The position numbers and the translations under genes are program-made. From the NCBI GenBank assembly GCA_038235275.1, contig JBBSUC010000027.1, positions 1 to 64,000 on the forward strand: DNA of 64,000 nt, written 5' to 3'. The notes under the pieces were generated by a model. The model was not told the origin of the DNA. It did not search any database and was given only the letters and a program-made list of their open reading frames with translations. Positions 34,011 through 43,985 of the stretch are shown piece by piece. Position 1 is the first letter of the stretch; each line of letters begins with the position of its first letter. Source of the DNA: Persicitalea sp038235275 (lineage in GTDB: Bacteria; Bacteroidota; Bacteroidia; Cytophagales; Spirosomataceae).

Positions 34011-35300
34011 ATGCCTACCCTTACCCAAGTTTCCCGCGACACCCAGGTATTCGACCTGATTGATAAGGAATTGCACCGCCAGGAATCGGGCATCGAACTG
34101 ATTGCCTCCGAAAATTTCACCTCCAAGCAGGTGATGGAAGCCAGCGGAAGCTGCCTGACCAATAAGTACGCCGAAGGCCTGCCCGGCAAACGCTACTACG
34201 GCGGCTGCGAAGTAGTGGACGAAATCGAGCAAATCGCCATCGACCGCGTGAAGGAGCTTTTCGGAGCTTCCTGGGCCAACGTGCAGCCGCACTCGGGGGC
34301 GCAGGCCAACACCGCCGTGTTCCTGGCCTGCCTCAATCCGGGCGATAAAATAATGGGCTTCGACCTGGCCCACGGTGGCCACTTGTCGCACGGCTCGCCG
34401 GTCAATATTTCGGGTAAATATTTTCAACCCGTGTTCTACGGGGTGGAGCGCGAGACGGGTCTCATCGACTGGGACAAGGTAGAAGAAACTTCCGTCCGGG
34501 AAAAGCCCAAAATGCTCATTTGCGGAGCTTCGGCGTACAGCCGCGACTGGGACTACGTACGGCTGCGGGCCATTGCCGACCAGGTAGGCGCGGTGCTGCT
34601 GGCTGATATTTCGCACCCCGCCGGACTGATTGCCAAGGGTTTGTTGAACGACGCCCTGGAACATAGCCATATCGTTACTACCACGACCCACAAAACATTA
34701 CGCGGCCCGCGCGGCGGCCTGATTATGCTGCGCCACGACTTCGAGAATCCTTTTGGCATCACAACCAGCAAGGGCAAAACGCGCACGATGTCGTCGCTGC
34801 TGGACTCGGGTGTGTTTCCCGGCACACAGGGCGGACCGCTGGAACACGTCATCGCGGCTAAGGCCGTTGCTTTCGGCGAGGCGCTGAGCGACGAATATTA
34901 TAACTACGCCGTGCAGGTGCAGAAAAATGCGCAGGTCATGGCCAAGGCCTTTTTGGAAAAAGGCTATAAAATAATCTCCGGCGGCACCGACAACCACCTC
35001 ATGCTGATCGACCTAAGACCGAAGGGCTTGACTGGGAAACTGGCGGAGAACACGCTCATCAAAGCCGACATCACGATTAATAAAAATATGGTGCCCTTCG
35101 ACGACCAATCGCCCATGGTAACCTCGGGAATGCGCGTAGGCACCGCCGCCATGACCACCCGTGGCCTGGTCGAAAACGATATGGAGCGCATTGTGGAACT
35201 CGTAGACGAGGTACTGACGAACCACGACAACGATGCTAAAATTGCCGCCGCGAAGCAGGAAGTAAATGATTGGATGGCCGAAGTGCCATTATACCGTTAA
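34011..35300 (+). CDS. glyA: Serine hydroxymethyltransferase
   Basis: The 429-residue PLP enzyme interconverts serine and glycine with tetrahydrofolate and feeds one-carbon metabolism. Motifs are IELIASENFTS, NKYAEGLPGKRYYGGCE, NVQPHSGAQAN, the PLP lysine in TTTTHKTLRGPRGG (about residue 229), and LLDSGVFPGTQGGPLEHVIAAKA. Full length, cytoplasmic, monocistronic with its own terminator. Confidence 0.97.
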   Translation: MPTLTQVSRDTQVFDLIDKELHRQESGIELIASENFTSKQVMEASGSCLTNKYAEGLPGKRYYGGCEVVDEIEQIAIDRVKELFGASWANVQPHSGAQANTAVFLACLNPGDKIMGFDLAHGGHLSHGSPVNISGKYFQPVFYGVERETGLIDWDKVEETSVREKPKMLICGASAYSRDWDYVRLRAIADQVGAVLLADISHPAGLIAKGLLNDALEHSHIVTTTTHKTLRGPRGGLIMLRHDFENPFGITTSKGKTRTMSSLLDSGVFPGTQGGPLEHVIAAKAVAFGEALSDEYYNYAVQVQKNAQVMAKAFLEKGYKIISGGTDNHLMLIDLRPKGLTGKLAENTLIKADITINKNMVPFDDQSPMVTSGMRVGTAAMTTRGLVENDMERIVELVDEVLTNHDNDAKIAAAKQEVNDWMAEVPLYR

Positions 35301-35327
35301 TCGCTTATTTTTCTTATTTTTAAATAC

Positions 35328-35367
35328 AAAAAAAGCAGTTGCTCGTACATACGACAACTGCTTTTTT
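35328..35367 (+). terminator. Terminator of glyA
   Basis: The long hairpin AAAAAAGCAGTTG with CAACTGCTTTTTT has an inner TCGT/ACGA extension and a T tract, 28 bp after the stop codon. Confidence 0.88.
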
Positions 35368-35426
35368 AGCTTTTGTGCGTATTTTCGCGCTTTGAAGATT
35401 TCAGAAGAAAAAAGAATACCTATAAA

Positions 35427-36308
35427 ATGGCCTTAGATCAGGAATTTGAAGAAGAATTGGACGAGGAAGAAGGACAGGAAATGTCCTTCCTGGAACACCT
35501 CGAAGAGTTGCGCTGGAATATTCTCCGGGCGGTGGGTGCCGTTTTGGTCTTCACTATTCTGGGCTGGACGTACATCGAGGAAGTATACCATTACGTCATT
35601 ATTGCCCCGGCCAAAACCGATTTCTGGACCTACCGAATGATGTGTAAGCTGGGCACAGCCGTGGGGGCGGAAGGGCTCTGTATAGACAAAATTGACTTCG
35701 AGTTGCAGGCCTTGGGCGTAGGGGAGCAATTTTCGATGGCCCTCACCTCGTCGGTTATCATTGGCTTGGTTTTCGCCTTTCCCTACGCCTTTTGGGAAAT
35801 CTGGCGCTTCATCCGTCCGGGTCTGAAAAGATACGAGCGTAAGGCGTCGCGGGGTGCGGTTTTTTACGTGACCTTTCTGTTTTTCTCAGGTGTTTTGTTC
35901 GGCTACTACGTCGTTACGCCGCTGGCGCTGAACTTTTTGGCCAACTTCAAGCTGGACGAATCTATTATCAATGAATTCAGCATCAGCTCTTACATTAGCA
36001 TGGTCGCCACGCTGACGCTGGCCTGCGGTCTGGCTTTCCAATTGCCTGTGGTCGTGTTTGTTCTATCGCGCGTGGGTATCCTGACACCCTCCTTGATGCG
36101 CGAGTACCGCCGCCATGCCCTGATCGCGATCCTGATCGCGGCCGCGATCATCACGCCTTCGGCTGATATTTACAGCCAAATCCTGGTCGCTATGCCCTTG
36201 ACACTTCTCTACGAAATCAGTATCATTGTCTCGGGACGCGTCCAAAAAGCCAAAGACCGCGAAGAGGCGCGCCTGGCGAGGATTAATGACAGGATGGGTG
36301 ATAATTAA
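35427..36308 (+). CDS. tatC: Twin-arginine translocase subunit TatC
   Basis: The 293-residue inner-membrane core of the Tat exporter has six membrane segments. Start ATG 35427 is chosen over an in-frame start 18 codons upstream that would read through terminator DNA. Motifs are MSFLEHLEELRWNILRA at the first segment, the conserved FPYAFWEIWRFIRPGLKRYERK loop, and ITPSADIYSQILVAMPLTLLYEISI. An acidic N-terminal tail (EFEEELDEEEGQE) precedes the first segment. No tatA gene is adjacent. An inverted repeat element begins 3 bp after its stop codon. Confidence 0.96.
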   Translation: MALDQEFEEELDEEEGQEMSFLEHLEELRWNILRAVGAVLVFTILGWTYIEEVYHYVIIAPAKTDFWTYRMMCKLGTAVGAEGLCIDKIDFELQALGVGEQFSMALTSSVIIGLVFAFPYAFWEIWRFIRPGLKRYERKASRGAVFYVTFLFFSGVLFGYYVVTPLALNFLANFKLDESIINEFSISSYISMVATLTLACGLAFQLPVVVFVLSRVGILTPSLMREYRRHALIAILIAAAIITPSADIYSQILVAMPLTLLYEISIIVSGRVQKAKDREEARLARINDRMGDN

Positions 36309-36310
36309 CT

Positions 36311-36421
36311 TTGAATGAGTGATTCAGAGAATGAGAGAATAACTGGTGAAAGCAGTATTTACTCAATCACTCACCGCGCGAGCGGCCGCCACGGGGCGCC
36401 CGCCGTCTCTCATTCAAAATT
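36311..36421. repeat. Inverted GAATGAG-type element with GC core between tatC and the aminotransferase
   Basis: The left arm at 36311-36340 (TTGAATGAGTGATT... GAATGAGAGAAT) pairs with AATCACTCACC (36364-36374) and TCTCTCATTC (36406-36415). The core CGCCACGGGGCGCCCG lies at 36388-36403. The right end CTCATTCAAAATT overlaps the last codons and the TGA stop of the aminotransferase gene. Confidence 0.75.
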
Positions 36422-37480
36422 AGACAAGACCTCGGCCAATCGGTCGAGGTCTTCTTTTTGGTGGGAAGCCGTGAGGACCAAACGCACGATGGCCGGGTCA
36501 GTGGGCTTAGGGTAGGAAAAGTGGGAAGTCAGGATTTTGTTTTCAAAAAGATGAGGATACAGATTCGAGTCGCGGCTGCAAAAAACCGGATAATTCTCAA
36601 TGGTCTCGAGCAGGTTGGGGTGAGATAATTTTTTTGTAAAATACTGAATGTTGGCCATCAACTTCTTGTGCGCTTCCTGAAAAATACCCTTGGTGAGATT
36701 TTGCTGCAAGGCATAAAAGTAAGCCGGAGCCGCCGGAGAACTACCCGCAAATCTTGGGGATAGCCGGAGGTTCTGGATAAAATCGTCGTTGCCAAAAATC
36801 ACCCCGCCCGGCACGCCCAGCGCTTTGTTCAGCGAAGCCGTCACGACTGAGTGGAAATTGGTGTTTTGGGGGAGTTGGGAGAAAATACCCGTCCCGCCTT
36901 GGCCCAGAACGCCCAATCCGTGGGAGTCGTCCACGACGAGAAGAATTTGGTGGTCATCCGGCAGTTTGTGCAGTAGCTGCAAATCGTATTTCTCCACCCA
37001 GGGCGAACCGACGGCATCGGTACAAATTACGTGCGTTTGCCGCTTGTCGCTCTGCCTAATTTTTTGGATAATTTGCCCTATCCATTCCGACCAAGTCAGT
37101 TCCTGAGAAACATAGCCCGATCCCCAAAGAGCCGGATGCACTCGCGGCGCGTAATGAACTTGGGCGGACAAGAATTCGGTATTGGACAAAACCAACTGCC
37201 CCGCCCACATCCCCGATGATACCACCAACGCGGCGGGTGCGCCCACAAAAGCCGCCAGCGACGCCTCCACCTCCTCGTACACCGCCAGCCGCAAACTCCC
37301 GTTCCGCGAACTGCCATAGTGCGTCCCGTACTGCCGAAAACCTTCGTCCAAATGCAATTGAAAGGTCTCGTCGTGGCCCATTCCCAAATAATCCGTCCCG
37401 CTAAACCACAGAAGCTCCCGCCCGTCGGCAAGGGTGACGATGCGGCCGGGCAGGGAATCGGTAAGAAATATTTCGTTCAT
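36410..37480 (-). CDS. Alpha-oxoamine synthase-like PLP aminotransferase (BioF/KBL family)
   Basis: This 356-residue class II PLP enzyme has the fold of 8-amino-7-oxononanoate synthase and glycine C-acetyltransferase. Motifs are FSGTDYLGMGHDETF, YGTHYGSSRNGSL, the cofactor Asp184 in LVVDDSHGLGVLGQGGTG, and the PLP lysine Lys219 in TASLNKALGVPGG. It overlaps the dipeptide epimerase gene by 4 bp, not a biotin cluster, so a role in biotin synthesis is uncertain. A condensation of an amino acid with an acyl-CoA is inferred from the family. The last two codons and the stop are part of a repeat element. Confidence 0.82.
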   Translation of the reverse strand: MNEIFLTDSLPGRIVTLADGRELLWFSGTDYLGMGHDETFQLHLDEGFRQYGTHYGSSRNGSLRLAVYEEVEASLAAFVGAPAALVVSSGMWAGQLVLSNTEFLSAQVHYAPRVHPALWGSGYVSQELTWSEWIGQIIQKIRQSDKRQTHVICTDAVGSPWVEKYDLQLLHKLPDDHQILLVVDDSHGLGVLGQGGTGIFSQLPQNTNFHSVVTASLNKALGVPGGVIFGNDDFIQNLRLSPRFAGSSPAAPAYFYALQQNLTKGIFQEAHKKLMANIQYFTKKLSHPNLLETIENYPVFCSRDSNLYPHLFENKILTSHFSYPKPTDPAIVRLVLTASHQKEDLDRLAEVLSNFE

Positions 37481-38490
37481 TTCAACAACCTCGCTCCTGT
37501 ACCATCCTCATCCGCGTAGATTACTCTTCCGTAGTCGAAAGTCACACCCGTGGCGGGGTCATTGGTGATGAGGAGCGTGCCGTCCATATCTACGTAATCG
37601 AGAAGGGGTAGCAGGTGGGCGATGGCGGAGATACCCACGCTGCTTTCGGTCATGCAGCCGACCATCGTTTTCATACCCAGTTCTTTGGCGCGGGCGATCA
37701 TGCGTCGGGCGGGCGTAAGGCCTCCGCACTTCGTTAGCTTCACGTTGACGCCGTGGAAAAGTCCGGCGCACAGATCCACGTCGCTTTCCACGATGCAGCT
37801 TTCGTCGGCGATGACGGGCAGCGCACTTTCGACGAAGACGCGCTTCATGCCTTCGCGGTCGGCGGCGGCCAGTGGCTGCTCGATAAATTCCACGCCCAGC
37901 GTTTTCAGTTCGGGCGCGTAGGCAATGGCTTGTTCGGCGGTCCAGGCGCAGTTGGCGTCCACCCGGAAGCGGGCGTCGGTGTGTTGGCGCAGTTCGCGGA
38001 CGATGCGCAGGTCATCCGCCGTTCCCAGCTTTATTTTGTACAAAGGCCAGGGCATCTCCTGCATTTTTGCCACCATTTTCTCGACCGAGTCAATGCCGAT
38101 GGTGTAGTTGGTCAGTGGATTATGGTCGGGCGAAAGTCCCCAGCTTTCGTAGAGTTTTTGGCCGTGTTTTTTGGCAAAAAGATCGTGCGCCGCCATGTCC
38201 AGGGCACAGAGAGCAAAGGGGGTTTCCTGCAAAGCGGGATATACCATTTCCCAAAGATTTTCGGGCGTCCCCCAGACGTAGCTTTCCACGGCAACCCGCA
38301 CTTTTTCCAACGCCGCCTTCATGCCGTTCATCGTGACGCCGTAGTAATTGTTGGTCGTTGCTTCCCCAAAGCCACTAAACTCCCCATCCCGCAACTCCAC
38401 AATCAAAGTAGGCTGCACATCGCGGGAATCGTGGGCGATGGTGAAAGTATGTTTTAGAAGCAGATCGTTTTCGTGTAAGGAAAGTTTCAT
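37477..38490 (-). CDS. Dipeptide epimerase (L-Ala-D/L-Glu epimerase type)
   Basis: The 337-residue enolase-superfamily enzyme resembles YcjG/YkfB, which epimerises L-Ala-D-Glu released from peptidoglycan. It shows the catalytic Lys pair in LYKIKLGT, metal ligands in RVDANCAW, EFIEQPL and IADESC, and the second acid/base Lys in VNVKLTKCGGL. A DMDGT near the C-terminus fits dipeptide epimerases. It is first in a two-gene minus-strand operon and overlaps the aminotransferase by ATGA. Substrate specificity towards other dipeptides is common in this family, so Ala-Glu is only the default. Confidence 0.88.
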   Translation of the reverse strand: MKLSLHENDLLLKHTFTIAHDSRDVQPTLIVELRDGEFSGFGEATTNNYYGVTMNGMKAALEKVRVAVESYVWGTPENLWEMVYPALQETPFALCALDMAAHDLFAKKHGQKLYESWGLSPDHNPLTNYTIGIDSVEKMVAKMQEMPWPLYKIKLGTADDLRIVRELRQHTDARFRVDANCAWTAEQAIAYAPELKTLGVEFIEQPLAAADREGMKRVFVESALPVIADESCIVESDVDLCAGLFHGVNVKLTKCGGLTPARRMIARAKELGMKTMVGCMTESSVGISAIAHLLPLLDYVDMDGTLLITNDPATGVTFDYGRVIYADEDGTGARLLK

Positions 38491-38494
38491 TTTG

Positions 38495-38598
38495 GTGGTC
38501 GGCTATCAGCTTTCGGCTGTCGGCCTGGTATTTTACAATTGTTGAACAGTAGTCAAAAATTCTTCTTGGAATAGCCGATAGCCAACTGCCGACCGCCC
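38495..38598. repeat. Inverted GTCGGC-type repeat pair between the epimerase gene and nadK
   Basis: The left arm at 38495-38524 contains GTCGGCTATCAGC and CGGCTGTCGGC; the right arm at 38571-38598 contains ATAGCCGATAGCC and CTGCCGACC. The arms are imperfect inverted copies about 46 bp apart. The right arm abuts the nadK stop codon and could also act in 3'-end formation. Confidence 0.7.
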
Positions 38599-39474
38599 CT
38601 AATTCCTCATGTCCAGCCCCCACGACAACTTACTCCGCAGGGTGTTGAAAAAATCGTCGTCCGTCATCTTAATTAGGCGGGCGGCGAAAGGAGCTTTACG
38701 GACGGTGATTTTTACGCTGGAATCCACGACCTGCGAGCGGGCATCCATCGACACCATGCAGGTATTACTGCGGCTTTTGACCTCGAAATTCAGCACCGAA
38801 CTATCCTGCAACACCAGCGGACGCACATTGAGGTTGTGCGGACTGACGGGCGTGAGAATGAAATTCTGGGTGTGCGGTACCAGCACCGGGCCACCACAAC
38901 TCAGCGAGTAGCCCGTCGAACCCGTGGGGGTAGCCACGATGAGACCGTCGGCCCAGTAGGAGTTGAGGAACTCGCCGTTGAGATAGGCGTGGACGGTAAT
39001 CATCGACGAGGTGTCGGTTTTGGTGATCGTAAAATCGTTGAGACCGAAATTCTGGCCATCGAAAATGTCACGGTCCGCCTCCATGACTAGCATGGCGCGT
39101 TCGTCGATGTGGTACTTACCCCCTTCGAGGGAAGTAATCATGTCGGCGATGCGCTCGGGCGGCACGGTGGCCAGGAAGCCCAGCCGACCCACGTTAATAC
39201 CGATCACGGCGGTCTGCCGCGCCCCGACCAGCGACACCGCTTCCAGCAGAGTGCCGTCCCCGCCCAGGCTAGCCATCAGCCGGGCGTCGAACAAATCTTT
39301 TTCGGAGGTGTAAGTGCTTTGGGAATAGTGCTGCACTCCTTCCGAATTCAGAAATTCCCGAAAGGGCGCAAAAAGCTGCACCTCGATTTGCCGCGCCCGC
39401 AGCTCGTCGAACATACCCTGAATGAACGGGCGGGCCGATTCCGAAAAAGTACGTCCGTGAACGGCTATTTTCAT
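38599..39474 (-). CDS. nadK: NAD kinase
   Basis: The 291-residue ATP-NAD kinase makes NADP. It shows LMASLGGDGTLLEAV (GGDGT at 71-75, catalytic Asp73), GINVGRLGFLATV, LNDFTI, and the Gly-rich ADGLIVATPTGSTGYSLSCGGPVLVP signature. Normal length, cytoplasmic. Its 5' side (39475-39694, 220 bp) holds no gene and no clear promoter boxes. Confidence 0.96.
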   Translation of the reverse strand: MKIAVHGRTFSESARPFIQGMFDELRARQIEVQLFAPFREFLNSEGVQHYSQSTYTSEKDLFDARLMASLGGDGTLLEAVSLVGARQTAVIGINVGRLGFLATVPPERIADMITSLEGGKYHIDERAMLVMEADRDIFDGQNFGLNDFTITKTDTSSMITVHAYLNGEFLNSYWADGLIVATPTGSTGYSLSCGGPVLVPHTQNFILTPVSPHNLNVRPLVLQDSSVLNFEVKSRSNTCMVSMDARSQVVDSSVKITVRKAPFAARLIKMTDDDFFNTLRSKLSWGLDMRN

Positions 39475-39694
39475 GCGGGAAATTGATCTGGGAAAATAAT
39501 TTGGAGCCGAAAGATAAGGCGGCAGGCGTGAATTTCAAATTGTGGCGGGATAGGGGCAGGTTTTGAAAAATTTTATTGGGGCGTAGGGGGAAGAAACTTT
39601 TGACCTGTCTATTTTCACAAGTCAGGTTATTTTAAAATGTTTATTTTCTCAAGAAGCTTGAAAAACTGTTTTCCCACTTTCAATCCATTGCTCC

Positions 39695-40207
39695 ATGAAA
39701 ACCTCAAAAACCGCTACCAAAGCCACTGCTCTGCTGCTGGCTGCCTCGATGCTTTTTTCAAGCTGCGCCAGTACCACCATGATCCGCTCGAATCCCAGCG
39801 GGGCCAAAGTGTATCTCAATGGCGAACCCGTCGGGGTTACGCCTTATCCGCATCGCGACACCAAAATCGTCGGCAGCACCACCACCGTCCGTTTGGAAAA
39901 AGAAGGCTACGCACCCTTCGAAACCGCCTTTTCGCGTAACGAGGAAGCCGACGTGGGGGCCATCATCGGCGGCATTTTCTTCTTGGTCCCTTTCCTGTGG
40001 ACAATGAAGTACAAGCCAATGCACACCTACGACCTGCAAGGCGGCTTTGGTGGCGTCGAACAAAATACTTTCATGCCGCAAGCCCAGCCCGCCATGACGC
40101 CCTTTATGGCCGACCAGCTTCGCGAGTTGAAGCAATTGCTGGATGAAAAAGTCATCACGCAGCAGGAGTACGAAAAGCAGAAGACAAAGATTTTGGGAGA
40201 GAATTGA
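39695..40207 (+). CDS. PEGA-domain lipoprotein with C-terminal SHOCT-like helix
   Basis: The 170-residue protein has a lipoprotein signal (LFSSC, Cys25), then a PEGA domain (about 31-75: SNPSGAKVYLNGEPVGVTPY), a hydrophobic segment (about 88-103: GAIIGGIFFLVPFLWTM), a Gln/Pro-rich linker and a short two-helix SHOCT-type end (LRELKQLLDEKVITQQEYEKQKTKIL). PEGA domains occur in envelope proteins; no enzymatic role is expected. It is convergent with the phosphoesterase gene, the stops being 4 bp apart. Confidence 0.85.
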   Translation: MKTSKTATKATALLLAASMLFSSCASTTMIRSNPSGAKVYLNGEPVGVTPYPHRDTKIVGSTTTVRLEKEGYAPFETAFSRNEEADVGAIIGGIFFLVPFLWTMKYKPMHTYDLQGGFGGVEQNTFMPQAQPAMTPFMADQLRELKQLLDEKVITQQEYEKQKTKILGEN

Positions 40208-40210
40208 TAA

Positions 40211-42652
40211 TTAATCGTCATCCTCCTCCTCAGCCCGCGCCCGCACGAACGCCGATCGTCGTGGCGCGGGCATTTTGCTGTCCAAGCCTTTCACGGCTTT
40301 CCAGACGATTTCGCTGAATTCCACGTCGTTGATGGCGTCGGGTACGGCCAGATTCAACTCACCCGAACGGATGGAATGCTTGTTGATAGCGACGTTCTTC
40401 TGATCAAGACTCACGTTGTTGGGTCGGGCGGTATAAGGCTTCGGGTCGGCTTTGGCGGTGAAGCTGCGCCAGAGCGGCGTGGCGGCGGCATCATACTGGC
40501 TCATGGGTGGCAGGCCCAGAATCAGCTCCATCGTTCGCAGTAATGACGTTGTGCTGTACATCGTGTGATCTACATAATTTCTCTTCACGTGTGGGCCGAT
40601 GACCAGCGCCACCGAGCGGTGGGCGTCGACATGGTCGGGGCCGTTTTGGGCGTCGTCTTCCACGACGAACACTACGGATTCGTTCCAAATCGAACTTTTT
40701 GACAAATGCTCCACAAAGCGTCCCAGGGCCAGGTCGTTGTCGGCCACGTGCGCGAAGGGCGTCGGCGCACCGATGCGCAGCCCGGAGGTGTGGTCGTTGG
40801 GAAGTCGCAGCGTGTTAAAGTGTGGTACTTTACCAGCCGCCATCAGGACATCGAAGTCTTTTTCCCAGGCGGCTTCGCGGTCTACATCTTTGTAGCCAAG
40901 ATCGTAGCCGTGGTAGTTGGGATCGTAGTGGCCTTCCAGTGCTTTAATGTTGGGTCCGTTCGTGGAAACAAATTCGCCGTAAGTTCGGTAGCTAACGCCC
41001 GCCCTTTGGCAATAATCCCAAATGAAGCCGTCCTTGGGATGCGCTACTTTGCGGGTTCCCTCGTAGTCGTAGGTACCGCCACGGCCGCCATAGCTGGTGG
41101 GCCAGGTTTTTTCCACAAAATCGGTCGCGTAGCCCGCCATCGACCAGTTGTGACCATCGGCGCTCACCTCGGCGTTGACGTAGAAGTTGTCCAGCAGCAC
41201 GAACTCCCGTGCCAGAGCGTGATGGTTGGGCGTTACTTTTTCGGGAAAAAGGCACAGACTCGAATCGCCATTGCCCTCGGGCATATCGCCGAACACTTGA
41301 TCGTAGGTGCGGTTTTCTTTTACGATGTAAAAAACGTACTTGATCGGCGACGCCCCGCCCACCGCGCTCGGAATGGGATTACCCTTTTGCCCTTCGCTCA
41401 CTGTTTCTCTTTCTTTTGTGTAGGGCGTATTCTCATACACCAGCTTCGTATAGCCCGCCAGCAAGCCCTCGTCGGGTTTGTCGATGATGGATAAATTTCC
41501 CTGAAACAAATCCCCGATGTACTCCGCCTTGGCCCGCTCGGCTCCGGTCATGGTGGGTTGCGGACCGCCGGGGTTGGCCAGCGACGTGATGCCCTTTCCG
41601 TTGGCAACGTAGATTTTTCCGCCGATTTCGCGCACAGTTGTCGGGTACCAACCCGTGGGGATAAAACCCAGGGAACGGCTTTCGCCCCGGTCCGAGACAT
41701 CGAACACGGCCAGGCAGTTGTTGTCGGCGTTGGCGACGTAGAGCATTTTTTCGTCCGCCGAAAGCGCCAGGCCGTTGGGTGTACTACCCGCCGGAGCGTC
41801 GGGATAGAGCGAAGTAGTAAGTGTTTCAATTACCTGGCGAGCTGATAAGTCAATCACCGAAACGGTGTTTTCGTTGCCGTTAGCCACGAATAGGTGTTTA
41901 CCATCTTGGGTCAAAACCATGTCGTTGGGATGGCTGCCCACGCCCGCTTCTCCGGCGATCATTCTTTTTGCCAAATCGTACGTCAAAACCCGCTCGCCAC
42001 CCCACAGCGAAATATACAACTGAGAATTATCGGGCGAAAGCACGCAGGTGTACGCTTCGGCGGGCAGCGACTCGCGGCGTAGTACCTGCCGCGTCACGGC
42101 GTCGCAAGTGTAGAGGGCACTGTCGTCCTTGGTGACGACATAGAGGTGGTTATTGGTGTCGTCAAAGCACAGGCCCGCCGGGGAAATCTTGCCCTTGGGC
42201 CAAGGCTCGCCCAGTACGATTTGCCCGTTTTCCCGGAGTTTTCCCGCATTATTTTGGTAAATCCTGATGAGGTTGTCGTTGCCGCCGGAGGCGAAAAGCC
42301 GCTGCTCGTCCGCCGAAAAAGCCAGGCCCACCCAGGATTTGGGGATTTCGATGGTATCAGAAACGATTTCCTTTTCGCGGTCGATGAGGGTAATCGTCTG
42401 CGTTCCCTGTCCGTTGTTAGTAAAAGCCATCCACTTGCCCGAGGAAGAAACCGCCACGTTCAGCGGCAAATCACCCAGCGGCAAACTTTTACCCGGCGTT
42501 GTCAACGACCAGCCGTTGGGCAGTAGCACCCGCCCGGCCCGCAAAGTACTCACCGCGTCGCCTTTTGTTCCGCTCATTCCTGATTTACAAGAATTTAAAA
42601 CAAAAATTGCGCAGAGGGAAAGAACCGAAATAACAAGAAAATATTTTTTCAT
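40211..42652 (-). CDS. YncE-like beta-propeller / phosphoesterase (alkaline phosphatase-fold) lipoprotein
   Basis: The 813-residue protein has a lipoprotein signal (VLNSC, Cys22) and about seven beta-propeller blades (40-390, for example LNVAVSSSGKWMAFTNNG, HPNDMVLTQDGKHLFVANGNENTVSVIDL). A phosphoesterase domain of the phospholipase C/acid phosphatase group follows (about 430-760: KYVFYIVKENRTYDQVFGDMPEGN, NFYVNAEVSADGHNWSMAGYATDFVEK, VVEDDAQNGPDHVDAHRSVALVIGPHVK). The metal-binding Asp and His residues of the second domain are present. It ends in an acidic tail (AEEEDDD). The protein is probably periplasmic or surface-exposed and releases phosphate or alcohol from an unknown ester. Confidence 0.9.
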   Translation of the reverse strand: MKKYFLVISVLSLCAIFVLNSCKSGMSGTKGDAVSTLRAGRVLLPNGWSLTTPGKSLPLGDLPLNVAVSSSGKWMAFTNNGQGTQTITLIDREKEIVSDTIEIPKSWVGLAFSADEQRLFASGGNDNLIRIYQNNAGKLRENGQIVLGEPWPKGKISPAGLCFDDTNNHLYVVTKDDSALYTCDAVTRQVLRRESLPAEAYTCVLSPDNSQLYISLWGGERVLTYDLAKRMIAGEAGVGSHPNDMVLTQDGKHLFVANGNENTVSVIDLSARQVIETLTTSLYPDAPAGSTPNGLALSADEKMLYVANADNNCLAVFDVSDRGESRSLGFIPTGWYPTTVREIGGKIYVANGKGITSLANPGGPQPTMTGAERAKAEYIGDLFQGNLSIIDKPDEGLLAGYTKLVYENTPYTKERETVSEGQKGNPIPSAVGGASPIKYVFYIVKENRTYDQVFGDMPEGNGDSSLCLFPEKVTPNHHALAREFVLLDNFYVNAEVSADGHNWSMAGYATDFVEKTWPTSYGGRGGTYDYEGTRKVAHPKDGFIWDYCQRAGVSYRTYGEFVSTNGPNIKALEGHYDPNYHGYDLGYKDVDREAAWEKDFDVLMAAGKVPHFNTLRLPNDHTSGLRIGAPTPFAHVADNDLALGRFVEHLSKSSIWNESVVFVVEDDAQNGPDHVDAHRSVALVIGPHVKRNYVDHTMYSTTSLLRTMELILGLPPMSQYDAAATPLWRSFTAKADPKPYTARPNNVSLDQKNVAINKHSIRSGELNLAVPDAINDVEFSEIVWKAVKGLDSKMPAPRRSAFVRARAEEEDDD

Positions 42653-42770
42653 AGGAACGTAGTCGGGAATGGCCGGGGATAAAACTACGAATCATCACCC
42701 AGAAAACACCGCCAAACCGTGTTAAGAATTTGAGAATTCAGGCTCATTGACTAGTTTTACCCAATCTAAT

Positions 42771-42855
42771 GATAGAACGATAGGATGAGTGAATGATACG
42801 ATAAGTCATTTATTCCTTTCCTGATTTGTTCTATCATTCTATCATTCACTCATTC
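42771..42855. repeat. Inverted GATGAGTGAATGATA-type repeat pair before pdhB
   Basis: The left arm at 42771-42805 and the right arm at 42829-42855 (TTCTATCATTCTATCATTC..., octamer period) are imperfect inverted copies 23 bp apart. The right arm ends in CTCATTCAAAATT, 8 bp before the pdhB start codon, the same terminal motif as at 36.4 and 57.2 kb. Confidence 0.75.
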
Positions 42856-42867
42856 AAAATTGAAAAA

Positions 42868-43848
<981 letters not shown>

Positions 43849-43862
43849 AGAAGCGGCCCCCA

Positions 43863-43932
43863 GGCGCACAAAGTCCCAAAGGCATACAGACACAAAGTAG
43901 GGGCGAACCTATGTGTTTGCCCTTTGTGCGCC
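43863..43932. repeat. Perfect 11-bp inverted repeat GGCGCACAAAG after pdhB
   Basis: GGCGCACAAAG (43863-43873) and CTTTGTGCGCC (43922-43932) are perfect inverted copies. The 48-bp interior has further CACAAAG and CCAAAGGC words. Related words occur at 19.6 and 24.2 kb. Confidence 0.8.
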
Positions 43933-43944
43933 AGCCAAACACAC

Positions 43945-43979
43945 AAAAAAGCCGCAACGATCAGGTTGCGGCTTTTTTT
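43945..43979. terminator. Bidirectional terminator between pdhB and the VOC gene
   Basis: The perfect stem AAAAAAGCCGCAAC with GTTGCGGCTTTTTT (loop GATCAG) has A and T tracts on both sides and serves both convergent genes. Confidence 0.92.
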
Positions 43980-43985
43980 GTAATA

